Assembly: GCF_000749845.1 (NCBI RefSeq)
Contig: NZ_JQHM01000009.1
Coordinates: 57,514 to 121,513 of the forward strand
Direction of reading: 5' to 3'
From: Pectobacterium betavasculorum
GTDB taxonomy: Bacteria > Pseudomonadota > Gammaproteobacteria > Enterobacterales > Enterobacteriaceae
Length of the DNA stretch: 64,000 nt
Of the stretch, positions 19,700 to 29,495 are shown piece by piece. A program made the translations under genes and the position numbers. The notes under the pieces were generated by a model, which was not told the DNA's origin, did not search any database, and saw only the letters and a list, made by a program, of their open reading frames with translations. Numbering within the stretch: position 1 is the stretch's first letter; the number at the start of each line of letters is the position of its first letter.

Positions 19700-19828
19700 T
19701 GTATACCTAATACTGGTCACTGAAATCCCATTTTAGGGGAAACACAGGGGGAGGTTCCCGCAGGGATGCATTACCCTGTGGTCGCACCGTGTATCTCGAT
19801 CGTTAAATGACCAGCATTAGGTGTATAT
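19700..19828. repeat. Imperfect palindromic element about 128 bp between mtnN and dgt
   Basis: The outer arms GTATACCTAATACTGGTCA (from 19701) and TGACCAGCATTAGGTGTATA (19808-19827) are complementary with few differences. Inside are further complementary pairs: CACAGGG (from 19743) with CCCTGTG (about 19774-19780), and TCCCATTTTAGGGGA (19727-19741). No coding sequence is present. The nested arrangement resembles a MITE-like intergenic repeat, but it is not an ERIC and I cannot name the family. Confidence 0.6.
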
Positions 19829-19910
19829 CGCGGACGTTAGTCTATCATGGCTAGTGGGATGAGATGGAGTATCCATCATTGTACTGTTGCGGGATGACAG
19901 GGAGAACCGT

Positions 19911-21422
19911 ATGTCTGATATCGATTTCGCCAAAAAAATGAGCTTTCAGCGGCATTTCAGCCGACCTAAAACAGTTGATAGCGAATATGCGATTGTGCGT
20001 CAGTTCGAGAGCGATCGCGGTCGTATCATTAACTCCGCTGCCATTCGCCGCTTACAGCAAAAAACCCAGGTTTTTCCGCTGGAACGTAATGCAGCCGTCC
20101 GTTCCCGTCTAACCCACTCGATGGAAGTTCAGCAGGTTGGCCGTTACATCGCAAAAGAGATTTTGCACCGTCTGCAAGCCGACGGCCGACTGGAATCGCT
20201 CGGGCTAGCGGATAGACAAACGCCGTTTGAAAGTCTGGTTGAAATGGCCTGTCTGATGCACGACATCGGCAATCCGCCGTTTGGCCATTTTGGAGAATCC
20301 GCGATTAATCAATGGTTCAGAAAATTGCTGGATAGCCATTATCTGGACAGTGAATCCCCGGAACGTGTTGATGATTGTAACGTCCCTACGCTGCGGATGC
20401 AGCAGGATGGGCTGGACGATCTGCGCAGGCAGATCCGGCAGGATCTGAGCCATTTTGAAGGCAATGCGCAGGCGATCCGACTGGTGCATACGTTGCTGAA
20501 ACTTAATCTCACCTACGGTCAGGTGGCCTGTATCCTGAAATATACCCGCCCCGCATATTGGCACGGCAAGCTTCCGGAGGATTACAACTATTTGATGAAG
20601 AAGCCGGGTTACTATCTGGCAGAAGAAGCGTTTGTCTTACGGTTGCGTGAAGAGCTGGATATGGGGGAATTTCATCGCCACCCGCTGAGCTACATTATGG
20701 AAGCAGCCGATGATGTCTCGTACTGTATCGCGGATTTAGAAGATGCCGTCGAGAAAGATATCCTCACAATAGAAGAACTGTATGATCTGTTGCGTGAAAA
20801 TTGGGGGGAAGGAACGGAGAAAGACATTTTCGCCAAAACGATTGAATATGCCTACAAAGAGCGTGAGCGTTTAAAATGGCGCAGTCACGACGACCAGTTC
20901 TTTATGAATCTCCGCGTTAACACCGTGCAGCAGATGGTGCCCCATGCCGCGAAGCGTTTTATCGATAACCTGCCAGCGATCTATGCCGGATCGTTCAATC
21001 AGGCATTGCTTGAGGACGATAGCCCGCAGAACCGTCTGTTAGGCATCTTCAAGCGTGTCGCCTTAAAGCACGTTTTTAATCATCATGAAGTTGAGCAACT
21101 GGAGTTACAGGGCGACCGCGTGATTCGCGGCCTGCTGGATATCTATAGCCCGCTGCTCGACATGCCCTATCAGGATTTTAGCCAGCTTGTCAGCGACGAT
21201 ATGCACAAACGTTATCCGATTGAAACTCGGCTTTATCACAAGTTATCCAGCAAGCATTGTCTGGCCTATCGCGAAGCTGTCACTGCGTTGGAAGGTGTCG
21301 CCGAACCTGAGCGGATCGTCCGTGAATATTATTATCGGGCGCGTCTGATTCAGGATTACATCAGCGGTATGACGGATTTGTACGCCTACGACGAATACCG
21401 CAAGCTGATGGCGGCGGATTAG
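19911..21422 (+). CDS. dgt: Deoxyguanosine triphosphate triphosphohydrolase
   Basis: Hydrolyses dGTP to deoxyguanosine and tripolyphosphate. It is 503 residues, against about 505 in E. coli. The HD metal-binding motif is [18 protein letters not shown], with an upstream His in [12 protein letters not shown]. The start [17 protein letters not shown] is chosen because GGGAG lies at the right distance and homology begins there; the TTG at 19887 would add eight residues. It is transcribed toward degP, as in E. coli, and divergent from mtnN. Confidence 0.96.
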   Translation: MSDIDFAKKMSFQRHFSRPKTVDSEYAIVRQFESDRGRIINSAAIRRLQQKTQVFPLERNAAVRSRLTHSMEVQQVGRYIAKEILHRLQADGRLESLGLADRQTPFESLVEMACLMHDIGNPPFGHFGESAINQWFRKLLDSHYLDSESPERVDDCNVPTLRMQQDGLDDLRRQIRQDLSHFEGNAQAIRLVHTLLKLNLTYGQVACILKYTRPAYWHGKLPEDYNYLMKKPGYYLAEEAFVLRLREELDMGEFHRHPLSYIMEAADDVSYCIADLEDAVEKDILTIEELYDLLRENWGEGTEKDIFAKTIEYAYKERERLKWRSHDDQFFMNLRVNTVQQMVPHAAKRFIDNLPAIYAGSFNQALLEDDSPQNRLLGIFKRVALKHVFNHHEVEQLELQGDRVIRGLLDIYSPLLDMPYQDFSQLVSDDMHKRYPIETRLYHKLSSKHCLAYREAVTALEGVAEPERIVREYYYRARLIQDYISGMTDLYAYDEYRKLMAAD

Positions 21423-21501
21423 CGATGAACAGGCTGCAACGGAAATCGCGAGTTTTGTAAAGCCTTTCAATATTTCCTTACGCTTCACGATCTTCCCCTC
21501 G

Positions 21502-21530
21502 GGAACATTGTTGGTTCATATTTATCTCAT
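21502..21530 (+). promoter_or_regulatory. Possible sigma-E promoter of degP
   Basis: GGAACAT (21502-21508) followed 16 bp later by TCTCA (21525-21529) resembles the sigma-E consensus GGAACTT-N16-TCTAA. degP is a classic sigma-E target, which supports the reading, but the -10 match is imperfect. Confidence 0.5.
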
Positions 21531-21544
21531 ACAACGACCACTGA

Positions 21545-21566
21545 GTGTACCCGGTGTCGGGTACAC
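21545..21566 (+). promoter_or_regulatory. Perfect 9-bp stem-loop in the degP leader
   Basis: GTGTACCCG (21545-21553) and CGGGTACAC (21558-21566) pair perfectly around the tetraloop GTGT. It would lie in the 5' untranslated region about 45 bp before the degP start and is not followed by T residues. A role in mRNA stability or translation is inferred only. Confidence 0.6.
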
Positions 21567-21609
21567 GGGCCGTAAGACTCGCGTGTTGATTACTATGAGA
21601 TAACCTCCT

Positions 21610-23079
21610 ATGAAAAGAAAATCACTGGTTCTGAGTGCGCTGGCGTTAAGTCTGGCGATGGCGATGGGCTCCACCACGGCGAATGCGGCTGAGTCAGCGG
21701 CGTCTGCTGCGTCATCGGGTCAATTGCCCAGCCTGGCCCCTATGCTGGAAAATGTTATGCCTTCTGTCGTAAGTATCTACGTGGAAGGGCATACCACCAA
21801 TGCGGGTAAAGAAAACAATGCAGGCAAAGACGGTATTCCGCCGCAGCTTCAGCCGTTTTTTGGTGAGAACTCGCCGTTCTGCCAGGAAGGATCGCCGTTC
21901 CAGTCGTCGCCGATGTGTCAGGGCGATAGTGACGACGGTGATGACAGCGGCCAACCGCAACCCAAACAGGAAAACTTCCAGGCGCTGGGCGCGGGCGTCG
22001 TGATTAATGCGGAAAAAGGCTACGTGGTGACCAATAGCCACGTGGTGGATAACGCCGATAAGATTCAGATTCGACTCAGTGATGGCCGCAAATATGACGG
22101 CAAAGTGTTAGGCAAAGATCCGCGTTCAGATATCGCGCTGGTGCAACTGAAAGACTTTAAAAATCTGACGGCCATTAAGGTTGCGGATTCCGACCAACTG
22201 CGGGTCGGTGATTACACTGTAGCGATTGGTAACCCGTATGGTCTGGGGGAAACCGCGACATCGGGTATTGTGTCCGCGTTGGGACGTAGTGGCTTGAATA
22301 TTGAAAACTATGAAAACTTTATTCAGACCGATGCAGCGATCAATCGGGGGAATTCCGGCGGCGCGCTGGTGAACCTGAATGGGGAGCTGATTGGGCTGAA
22401 TACCGCGATTCTTGCCCCGGATGGCGGCAGTATCGGGATTGGTTTCGCTATCCCCAGCAATATGGTGAAAAGCGTCGTCGCACAGATTGTCGAATTTGGT
22501 GAAGTGAAGCGCGGCGAACTGGGCATCACGGGTACCGAGCTGAACTCTGAACTGGCGCAGGCGATGAAGATTGATGCACAGCGCGGCGCGTTTGTGAGTC
22601 AGGTGCGAGCGAAATCGGCAGCAGATACAGCGGGTATCAAGGCGGGCGATGTGATCGTCACGCTGAATGGCAAAGCAGTTAGCAGTTTCTCCGCGCTGCG
22701 TGCACAGGTCGGTTCGCTGCCAGTAGGAAGCAAAGTCGCACTGGGGCTGCTGCGTGATGGCAAACCGCTGACGGTTGATGTGACGCTGCAACAGAGCAAT
22801 CAGACTCAGGTGGCTTCCGGTAATCTCTACTCCGGCATTGAAGGTGCTGAACTGAGTAATACTCAGGTTGACGATAAAAAAGGCGTTAAGGTGGATAACG
22901 TTAAACCCGGTTCCGCAGCGGCTAAAGTGGGGCTGAAGAAGGACGACATTATCCTCGGCGTTAACCAACAGGCGGTACAGAATATCGGCGAATTGCGTAA
23001 AATTCTGGACAGCAAACCGGCTGTCTTGGCGCTGAACGTTCGCCGCGGTGACAGCACGATTTATCTTCTGGCTCAGTAA
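21610..23079 (+). CDS. degP: Periplasmic serine endoprotease/chaperone DegP
   Basis: An HtrA-family periplasmic protease that degrades or refolds misfolded envelope proteins. It has 489 residues with a signal peptide (residues 1-26, ending ANA). The catalytic triad is His about 144 (TNSHVVDN), Asp about 174 (RSDIALVQL) and Ser about 249 (GNSGGAL). The LA loop holds the cysteine pair about 91 and 103. Two PDZ domains follow, with boundaries near residues 295 and 395. The family length in E. coli is 474; the excess lies mostly in the signal region and LA loop. It stands between dgt and cdaR, as in E. coli. Confidence 0.97.
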   Translation: MKRKSLVLSALALSLAMAMGSTTANAAESAASAASSGQLPSLAPMLENVMPSVVSIYVEGHTTNAGKENNAGKDGIPPQLQPFFGENSPFCQEGSPFQSSPMCQGDSDDGDDSGQPQPKQENFQALGAGVVINAEKGYVVTNSHVVDNADKIQIRLSDGRKYDGKVLGKDPRSDIALVQLKDFKNLTAIKVADSDQLRVGDYTVAIGNPYGLGETATSGIVSALGRSGLNIENYENFIQTDAAINRGNSGGALVNLNGELIGLNTAILAPDGGSIGIGFAIPSNMVKSVVAQIVEFGEVKRGELGITGTELNSELAQAMKIDAQRGAFVSQVRAKSAADTAGIKAGDVIVTLNGKAVSSFSALRAQVGSLPVGSKVALGLLRDGKPLTVDVTLQQSNQTQVASGNLYSGIEGAELSNTQVDDKKGVKVDNVKPGSAAAKVGLKKDDIILGVNQQAVQNIGELRKILDSKPAVLALNVRRGDSTIYLLAQ

Positions 23080-23311
23080 TCGAAATGTTTAACGTGTAAG
23101 TTAATAATTACCTTTTAATACAATGTCTTGATTTGATTTCCTAGTCGGGTGCTGAGGTGCCCGGCTATTTCTTATTTCTGCATAAAAGCGTTTTTGTGAG
23201 TTCTTCCACAGATTTAACCTAATTCCTATTTCTTTGTTAATTTGCACAATGTGTGGCGCACGGTGCGGCGGTATGCTGGTGCAATTGTCAATGTTCCTCT
23301 CAGAGGTAAAA

Positions 23312-24469
23312 ATGGCGTCGTATCATCTCAATGCCAAGATGGCACAGGATATTGTCGCGCGAACCATGCAGATCATTGATAGCAATATCAACGTAATGGA
23401 TGCTCGCGGTAAGATTATCGGCAGTGGCGATCAGGAGCGATTGGGGGAATTGCACGAAGGGGCGCTGCTGGCGCTTTCGCAGGGTCGGGTCGTCGATATT
23501 GATGACGCCGTGGCGCGTCACCTGCACGGCGTGCGTCCGGGTATCAATTTACCCCTGCGCATCGACGGTGAAATCGTTGGGGTTATCGGCCTGACGGGGA
23601 ACCCTAGCCAACTGCGGCAATACGGTGAGCTTGTCTGCATGACGGCGGAAATGATGCTGGAGCAGGCAAGGCTACTGCATATGCTGGCACAGGATAGCCG
23701 CTTGCGCGAAGAGCTGGTGTTGAACCTGATCCGTACCGACGATCTGTCTCCCGCTCTTATGGAGTGGGCGCAGCGCCTAGGTATCGATATGAATAAACCC
23801 CGCGTTGCAGCGGTGATTGAAGTGGATAGCGGGCAGCTTGGTGTAGATTCGGCAATGGCAGAGCTACAGCAGTTGCAGACGCTGCTGACCACGCCGGAGC
23901 GTGACAATCTGATCGCTATTGTCTCCCTGACGGAAATGGTGGTACTAAAACCGGCGCTGAACAGCCACGGGCGTTGGGATGCGGAAGAACACCGCAGACG
24001 CGTGGATACGCTAATGTCACGGATGGCAGAAAGCAGTCGGCTGCGGGTGCGACTAGCGCTGGGGAACTATTTTGCTGGTCCCGGCAGTATTGCACGCTCT
24101 TACCGTACGGCGCGTACGACAATGAGCGTAGGCAAGCAGCGAATGCCCACCCAGCGTTGTTATTACTATCAGGATCTGATGTTGCCTGTGTTGTTGGATA
24201 GTTTGCGCGGTGGGTGGCAGGCAAACGAACTGGTGCGTCCGCTTTCGAAGCTCAAGGCAATGGACGGTAATGGCCTGCTGCGCCGGACGCTAGGTGCCTG
24301 GTTCCGTAATAACGTTCAACCCGGTGCGACGGCGAAAGCGCTGTTTATTCACCGTAATACGCTGGAGTATCGTCTTAATCGTATTTCTGAACTGACGGGA
24401 TTAGATTTGGGGAATTTTGACGACCGCCTGCTGCTGTATGTCGCCTTGCAACTGGATGAAGAAGAGTAG
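23312..24469 (+). CDS. cdaR: Carbohydrate diacid transcriptional regulator CdaR
   Basis: An activator of glucarate, galactarate and glycerate utilisation genes in E. coli. From MASYHLNAKMAQDIVART the protein is 385 residues, the E. coli length; a longer reading from 23234 adds 26 residues with no homology, and CAGAGGT sits just before the chosen ATG. The N-terminal half is the sugar diacid recognition domain. The C-terminal end carries the PucR-like helix-turn-helix HRNTLEYRLNRISELTGLDL. It is a single gene downstream of degP. Confidence 0.95.
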   Translation: MASYHLNAKMAQDIVARTMQIIDSNINVMDARGKIIGSGDQERLGELHEGALLALSQGRVVDIDDAVARHLHGVRPGINLPLRIDGEIVGVIGLTGNPSQLRQYGELVCMTAEMMLEQARLLHMLAQDSRLREELVLNLIRTDDLSPALMEWAQRLGIDMNKPRVAAVIEVDSGQLGVDSAMAELQQLQTLLTTPERDNLIAIVSLTEMVVLKPALNSHGRWDAEEHRRRVDTLMSRMAESSRLRVRLALGNYFAGPGSIARSYRTARTTMSVGKQRMPTQRCYYYQDLMLPVLLDSLRGGWQANELVRPLSKLKAMDGNGLLRRTLGAWFRNNVQPGATAKALFIHRNTLEYRLNRISELTGLDLGNFDDRLLLYVALQLDEEE

Positions 24470-24790
24470 GGCAGAAGAGAAACGGCTTTACGCCCACGTT
24501 TAGGTAATCTGAATTTCTACCGTGTCCCCTGATGCCGTATAGCAGCAGGGTTAACCGTTGCGGTCTTCAGTCGTAACAAAATTGCTTAGACTGAAAACTA
24601 TGACATAACCATTAACAATATAACGCGATAGCATAAATTATCGCGAAACAATATTTTTGCCCCTTCATTATATCCACTATTGTCACTTCCATGTTGTCAG
24701 CCTGATAGCCGCATCAACGGCGTCAATCGATCGCATTCATCATTATTTTATCTAAATACTTTCAAGCATTAAGGTTAGGGAGTGATAAGA
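24470..24790. other. Intergenic region cdaR-sbp, no gene
   Basis: AT-rich and without coding potential. The only structure I see is a perfect 7-bp inverted repeat, CGCGATA (24624-24630) with TATCGCG (24639-24645), which could end cdaR transcription or be a regulator site. CysB or Cbl sites would be expected before the sulfate operon but are too degenerate to call by eye. Confidence 0.6.
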
Positions 24791-25801
24791 ATGTCAATAC
24801 GTCGTCTGGGGTTATCTGTTGCTACGGCAGCGCTGTTATTTTCTGGTGTGGCCTCGGCGGCTACCGAATTATTAAACGTGTCTTACGATCCGACGCGTGA
24901 ACTGTATCAGCAATACAATGCAGCGTTTATCAAGCATTGGAAAGCGACCTCGGGTGAAGATATCACAATCAAAAACTCGCACGGAGGCTCTGGAAAGCAG
25001 GCGCGTTCTGTCATTGATGGCTTACAGGCTGATGTGGTGACGCTGGCGCTGGCAGGTGACATTGACGCATTAAACCTGAACCAACCGCTGATCGATCCTA
25101 AGTGGCAGGCGCGTTTACCTGACAACAGCACGCCTTACACTTCCACCATCGTTTTTCTGGTGCGTAAAGGTAATCCGAAGCAAATCAAAGACTGGAACGA
25201 TCTGGTGAAACCGGGCGTTGAAGTGATCACGCCAAACCCGAAAACGTCCGGTGGTGCTCGCTGGAACTTCCTCGCTGCATGGGCTTATGCCAAAGCGCAA
25301 CCGGGCGGCAATGAAGAAAGCGCACTGAAATTTGTCACCGAATTGTATCGTCACGCTCCAGTACTGGATACCGGTGCGCGTGGCGCGACCATCAGCTTTG
25401 TACAACGTCAGTTGGGTGATGTGCTGCTGGCGTGGGAAAACGAAGCTTACCTGTCTCTGAAAGAGCAGGGCGGCGACCAGCTTGAGATCGTCACACCGTC
25501 TCTGTCAATTCTGGCTGAACCTCCGGTTGCTGTCGTCGATAAAGTTGTTGAGCGTAAAGGGACGCAGAAACAGGCTGAAGCTTATCTGCAATATCTCTAC
25601 AGCGATGAAGCACAACGCATCATCGGTAAGAACTTCTACCGCCCACGTAACGCCAAGATTGCCGAAGAGTTTAAAGATCAGTTTGCTCCGGTGAATCTGG
25701 TCACGATCGACAAGGATTTCGGCGGCTGGAAAGCGGCACAGGACAAATTCTTTAACGATGGTGGCGTGTTCGACAAAATCTTTAAAGAGATTAATAAGTA
25801 A
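24791..25801 (+). CDS. sbp: Sulfate ABC transporter periplasmic binding protein (Sbp type)
   Basis: Binds sulfate in the periplasm and delivers it to the CysTW permease. It has an N-terminal signal peptide ending SGVASA, then [17 protein letters not shown] and [16 protein letters not shown], the sulfate-binding segment. Internal stretches such as [19 protein letters not shown] match E. coli Sbp rather than CysP. The ATG at 24791 is preferred over the GTG at 24782 because AGGGAG lies 8 nt before it. The gene heads an operon with cysT, cysW and cysA, a position held by cysP in E. coli. Two stem-loops after the gene may lower downstream expression. Confidence 0.9.
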   Translation: MSIRRLGLSVATAALLFSGVASAATELLNVSYDPTRELYQQYNAAFIKHWKATSGEDITIKNSHGGSGKQARSVIDGLQADVVTLALAGDIDALNLNQPLIDPKWQARLPDNSTPYTSTIVFLVRKGNPKQIKDWNDLVKPGVEVITPNPKTSGGARWNFLAAWAYAKAQPGGNEESALKFVTELYRHAPVLDTGARGATISFVQRQLGDVLLAWENEAYLSLKEQGGDQLEIVTPSLSILAEPPVAVVDKVVERKGTQKQAEAYLQYLYSDEAQRIIGKNFYRPRNAKIAEEFKDQFAPVNLVTIDKDFGGWKAAQDKFFNDGGVFDKIFKEINK

Positions 25802-25825
25802 GTTTGTAATGTCTGACGGATTAAG

Positions 25826-25880
25826 GCCGCTATTACCGTAGCGGCTTTTTCAGGTTAAAAAGGCAGGTAACAACCTGCCT
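25826..25880 (+). terminator. Two stem-loops between sbp and cysT
   Basis: GCCGCT (25826-25831) pairs with AGCGGC (25840-25845), followed by five T residues, a good intrinsic terminator or attenuator. Next, AGGCAGGT (25861-25868) pairs perfectly with ACCTGCCT (25873-25880). Both sit inside the operon, which fits partial termination that leaves more binding protein than permease. That role is inference. Confidence 0.75.
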
Positions 25881-25956
25881 GAAATGCTCTGTCAGGTAGT
25901 GCGTGTCGGCAAGCAGTTGTTGGCTGGATAGTGAGTATGAAAATTAAAGGCACGGT

Positions 25957-26769
25957 ATGTCACAGCGTTCTTCCTCAGTGATCCCCGGTTTCGGGCTAAC
26001 GTTAGGGTTTAGTCTGAGCTATTTAGGATTAATCGTTCTTATTCCGTTGGCAGCGATGTTTTTGTATGCCAGCCAACTAACCTTCGGTCAGTTTTGGGAT
26101 CTGATCACCAGCCGCCAAGTGCTGTTTTCTCTGCGGCTTTCGTTTGGTACGGCGCTGGCAGCAGCTTTTATTAACGGTATTCTTGGGACGCTGCTGGCGT
26201 GGGTGCTCGTTCGTTATACTTTCCCAGGTCGTAAAGTGATCGATGCCATGATCGACATGCCCTTCGCGCTGCCAACCGCTGTGGCAGGGATTGCCCTGAC
26301 GGCGTTGTATGCACCGAATGGCCTGGTTGGTTCGTTGTTTCCTTTCAAAATTGCCTATACCAGCATTGGTATCACGCTGGCGCTGATCTTCGTTACGTTA
26401 CCTTTCGTCGTCAGAACGCTGCAACCGGTGTTGGCTGATATTCCCAAAGAAGTGGAAGAGGCCGCCGCCTGCCTTGGCGCACGCCCGCTTCAGGTTTTCC
26501 GTCATGTGTTACTTCCCGCGCTGTTACCAGCATGGCTGACTGGCTTTGCTTTAGCTTTTGCCCGCGGCGTAGGGGAATACGGTTCTGTGGTGTTTATCGC
26601 GGGAAATATTCCCTTTAAAACCGAAATCCTACCGCTGCTGATTGTCTCTAAGCTCGATCAGTATGACTACAAGGGAGCAACCGGGATTGGCGTGTTCATG
26701 CTGCTGGTTTCTTTCATTATGCTGCTGCTGATTAACGTGTTGCAGCGCCGCATTCAACCGAAACTGTAA
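25957..26769 (+). CDS. cysT: Sulfate/thiosulfate ABC transporter permease CysT
   Basis: One of the two inner membrane permeases of the sulfate importer, 270 residues with about six membrane segments. The EAA loop that docks the ATPase reads EVEEAAACLGARPLQVFRHV near residue 165. The N-terminal helix begins with VIPGFGLTLGFSLSYLGLIV. It is followed after 12 bp by cysW. Family length in E. coli is 277. It is also called cysU. Confidence 0.95.
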   Translation: MSQRSSSVIPGFGLTLGFSLSYLGLIVLIPLAAMFLYASQLTFGQFWDLITSRQVLFSLRLSFGTALAAAFINGILGTLLAWVLVRYTFPGRKVIDAMIDMPFALPTAVAGIALTALYAPNGLVGSLFPFKIAYTSIGITLALIFVTLPFVVRTLQPVLADIPKEVEEAAACLGARPLQVFRHVLLPALLPAWLTGFALAFARGVGEYGSVVFIAGNIPFKTEILPLLIVSKLDQYDYKGATGIGVFMLLVSFIMLLLINVLQRRIQPKL

Positions 26770-26781
26770 GGGCTGGTCGTC

Positions 26782-27663
26782 ATGGAACAGGTTATTTCCG
26801 CTCAGGACAGCGCGGCTAAAAGAAAAAAACAGCCCGCAGCCTATTACATTCTGGTTTCACTAGCGTGGATCGTTTTTTTCCTGATTCTGGTGTTGCCGCT
26901 GATGATGGTAGTGACTCAGGGTCTGGATAAAGGTATTGGCGCATTTTGGGACGCGATTAGCGAACCGGATGCGATCTCTGCGCTTAAACTGACGTTACTC
27001 GCAACCGTCATTTCCGTGCCGTTAAACGTTGTGTTCGGGCTGGCGACGGCGTGGTGTGTGACGAAATTCGAATTTCGTGGTAAGAGCTTTCTGCTGGCAC
27101 TAATCGATTTGCCATTTTCCGTATCACCCGTTGTTGCGGGGCTGGTGTATGTGCTGCTGTTTGGGGCGCAAAGCAAGATCTATCCCTTCCTGCTTGAACA
27201 CGATCTGCAAATTGTTTACGCCGTTCCGGGTATTGTACTGGCGACGATTTTCGTCACATTGCCTTACGTTGCCCGTGAGCTGATTCCGCTGATGGAAGAG
27301 CAAGGTTCGCAGGAAGAAGAAGCCGCACGGCTGCTGGGAGCGAATGGCTGGCAAATGTTCTGGCACATTACGCTGCCGAATGTGAAATGGGCGCTGATTT
27401 ACGGCGTAGTGCTGTGTACCGCACGTGCAATGGGGGAGTTTGGTGCCGTTTCCGTCATTTCCGGTCATATTCGCGGCCTGACTAATACGCTGCCGCTGCA
27501 TATCGAAATTCTTTATAACGAGTACAACATCGTTGCTGCCTTCAGCGTGGCGATTCTGCTGCTGATGATGTCGCTGGTGGTACTGTTACTGCGCCAGTGG
27601 AGTGAAGGTCGATTGACGAAGCAAATACAGAAACAACAGGAGTTGGCCAAAAATGAGCATTGA
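26782..27663 (+). CDS. cysW: Sulfate/thiosulfate ABC transporter permease CysW
   Basis: The second permease, 293 residues, partner of CysT. The EAA loop is [20 protein letters not shown] near residue 178, and the strongly conserved [17 protein letters not shown] follows it. The N-terminal 20 residues are cytoplasmic and lysine-rich before the first membrane helix. Its end overlaps the start of cysA by 11 bp, so the two are translationally coupled. Confidence 0.95.
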   Translation: MEQVISAQDSAAKRKKQPAAYYILVSLAWIVFFLILVLPLMMVVTQGLDKGIGAFWDAISEPDAISALKLTLLATVISVPLNVVFGLATAWCVTKFEFRGKSFLLALIDLPFSVSPVVAGLVYVLLFGAQSKIYPFLLEHDLQIVYAVPGIVLATIFVTLPYVARELIPLMEEQGSQEEEAARLLGANGWQMFWHITLPNVKWALIYGVVLCTARAMGEFGAVSVISGHIRGLTNTLPLHIEILYNEYNIVAAFSVAILLLMMSLVVLLLRQWSEGRLTKQIQKQQELAKNEH

Positions 27664-28645
27664 GATTCGCAATATTAATAAACAATTTGGCCAGTTTCGG
27701 GCGCTGAACGAGATTAATTTGTCGATCCACAGCGGCGAGCTGGTGGCGCTGCTGGGGCCATCGGGCTGTGGTAAGACGACGTTGCTGCGTATTATCGCCG
27801 GGCTGGAGCAGCCGGATAGTGGCAGTATCATCTTTCACGGTCAGGATGTATCCGTCCACGATGTGCGTAAACGTAACGTAGGATTTGTCTTCCAGCATTA
27901 CGCTCTGTTCCGCCACATGACGGTGTTCGATAACGTCGCCTTTGGGCTGCGGATGAAGCCGAAGAATATTCGCCCATCGAAGAGTGACATCGAAAAGAAA
28001 GTGCATGAGTTGCTGAATCTGGTGCAGTTGGACTGGCTGGGAGATCGCTATCCTGAACAGCTTTCCGGCGGCCAGCGTCAGCGTATTGCGCTGGCACGTG
28101 CGCTAATCGTTGAACCGAGTATTCTGCTGTTGGATGAACCTTTTGGTGCACTGGATGCCAAGGTGCGTAAAGAGCTGCGTCGCTGGCTATCTCAGTTGCA
28201 TGAAGATATCGATCTGACATCGGTATTTGTGACACACGATCAGGAAGAGGCGATGGAAGTCGCTGACCGTATCGTGCTGATGAATAAAGGCGTGATTGAG
28301 CAAATTGGTACGCCAGCAGAGGTATATAACAACCCGGCCAGCGAATTTGTTTACCATTTCCTTGGCGACAGTAACCGGTTGAAAGTGGCGCAAACGGAAG
28401 AAACCATTCTGTTCCGTCCGCATGAAGTGTCGTTGTCTGTTCAGGCTCAGGATGGCTATCAGGCGGTGACGGTTCGCGATATTCGTCCGCTAGGCGCCTT
28501 GACGCGCCTGTCGTTGAAATTGGGTGAGCAGTCGGAGCTAATTGAAGCCGAAGTCGCAAAAGACGATGTGAGTCTGGAAGGATTGCAGAAAGGTGACGTT
28601 ATTCAGTTCAAGCCCAAGCGCTATAATCACGACTGGGAAATCTGA
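27653..28645 (+). CDS. cysA: Sulfate/thiosulfate ABC transporter ATP-binding protein CysA
   Basis: The ATPase of the sulfate importer. Walker A is [12 protein letters not shown] near residue 36, the ABC signature is [15 protein letters not shown] near residue 134, Walker B is [12 protein letters not shown], and the H-loop is [15 protein letters not shown] regulatory C-terminal domain follows, with RPHEVSL near residue 260. At 330 residues it is shorter than E. coli CysA (365), the shortfall being in the C-terminal domain, with no sign of a frameshift. It is the last gene of the operon, followed by a strong terminator. cysM is not present downstream. Confidence 0.94.
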   Translation: MSIEIRNINKQFGQFRALNEINLSIHSGELVALLGPSGCGKTTLLRIIAGLEQPDSGSIIFHGQDVSVHDVRKRNVGFVFQHYALFRHMTVFDNVAFGLRMKPKNIRPSKSDIEKKVHELLNLVQLDWLGDRYPEQLSGGQRQRIALARALIVEPSILLLDEPFGALDAKVRKELRRWLSQLHEDIDLTSVFVTHDQEEAMEVADRIVLMNKGVIEQIGTPAEVYNNPASEFVYHFLGDSNRLKVAQTEETILFRPHEVSLSVQAQDGYQAVTVRDIRPLGALTRLSLKLGEQSELIEAEVAKDDVSLEGLQKGDVIQFKPKRYNHDWEI

Positions 28646-28667
28646 TCGGCAGGCCGACGATAGCAAT

Positions 28668-28697
28668 AAAAAAACCCGCGAAATTCGCGGGTTTTTT
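28668..28697. terminator. Bidirectional intrinsic terminator after cysA
   Basis: CCCGCG (28675-28680) pairs with CGCGGG (28686-28691), flanked by an A-run on the left and six T residues on the right. It serves the convergent cysA and DoxX genes. Confidence 0.9.
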
Positions 28698-28729
28698 GCG
28701 TTTTCGGTTAATACTTTCGGCTGAAAGTA

Positions 28730-29164
28730 TTAACGATAAGCAGGATTAGAGGCAACAGAGTAACGACCGCTGCCAACCAGCATGATGATAATGCCAGCAA
28801 AGAAATAGAGTGCTTCGACTTCCAGTGCCCATGCGCCGACATTGGTCAGGGTGAAGAATTTACCTGTACCTACCATCAGCGTAGCGACAACCAACGTCAA
28901 CGCGGCAATCAGGCCAGAAATACGGGTAAACACGCCCAGAATAATCAGAATCGGCGCAACGACCTCACCCACATAAACACCATAAGCGATAAAACCTGGC
29001 AGGCCAGCGCCTTGCAGCATCTGTACGATCCAGCCTACGCCGTGCTCAACTTTTGCTACACCGTGAAACAGCAGCAAAATACCCACGGTTAAACGCAGTA
29101 AAAGTTTACCTGCATCGGGATGATCGGTTAAACGCGTGAACCACTGATTCAACTGAGAAATCAT
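28730..29164 (-). CDS. DoxX family membrane protein
   Basis: A 144-residue inner membrane protein with four hydrophobic segments. The N-terminal LLLRLTVGILLLFHGVAKV and the stretch GVYVGEVVAPILIILGVFTR are typical of the DoxX/SURF4-like family, some members of which work with redox or sulfur enzymes; the function here is unknown. The start MISQLNQWFTRL is preferred because GAGG lies 9 nt upstream; longer readings from 29179 or 29248 exist. It is convergent with cysA and precedes the reductase island, to which it may be unrelated. Confidence 0.82.
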   Translation of the reverse strand: MISQLNQWFTRLTDHPDAGKLLLRLTVGILLLFHGVAKVEHGVGWIVQMLQGAGLPGFIAYGVYVGEVVAPILIILGVFTRISGLIAALTLVVATLMVGTGKFFTLTNVGAWALEVEALYFFAGIIIMLVGSGRYSVASNPAYR

Positions 29165-29495
29165 ACTAGACAACCTCATGAGTAAGCGAAAAGTGCTATT
29201 GGATATAAGGCGGCAGTGTCGTCGATTTAGCGCCTGAATAGAAAACAAATAAATTTGATATTTTCTGTCAAAAAATTAGGTGAAGCGTTTCAACGCGGAT
29301 AAGCATAGCACCGCAATTGTGGCGGTCTAATGATGATGAGAATAACGCAATAACAATACATTATGAAAAACATGTTATGAAAAACGCCCACAACCTGAAC
29401 TGCTGAAGGTCAGAGAATAGCTTATAGAGAATCGTTTATAGGGAATGCTGCTCGGGGCTTATCACGGATGCGATAGGCCCCTTTTCATAACCTGT

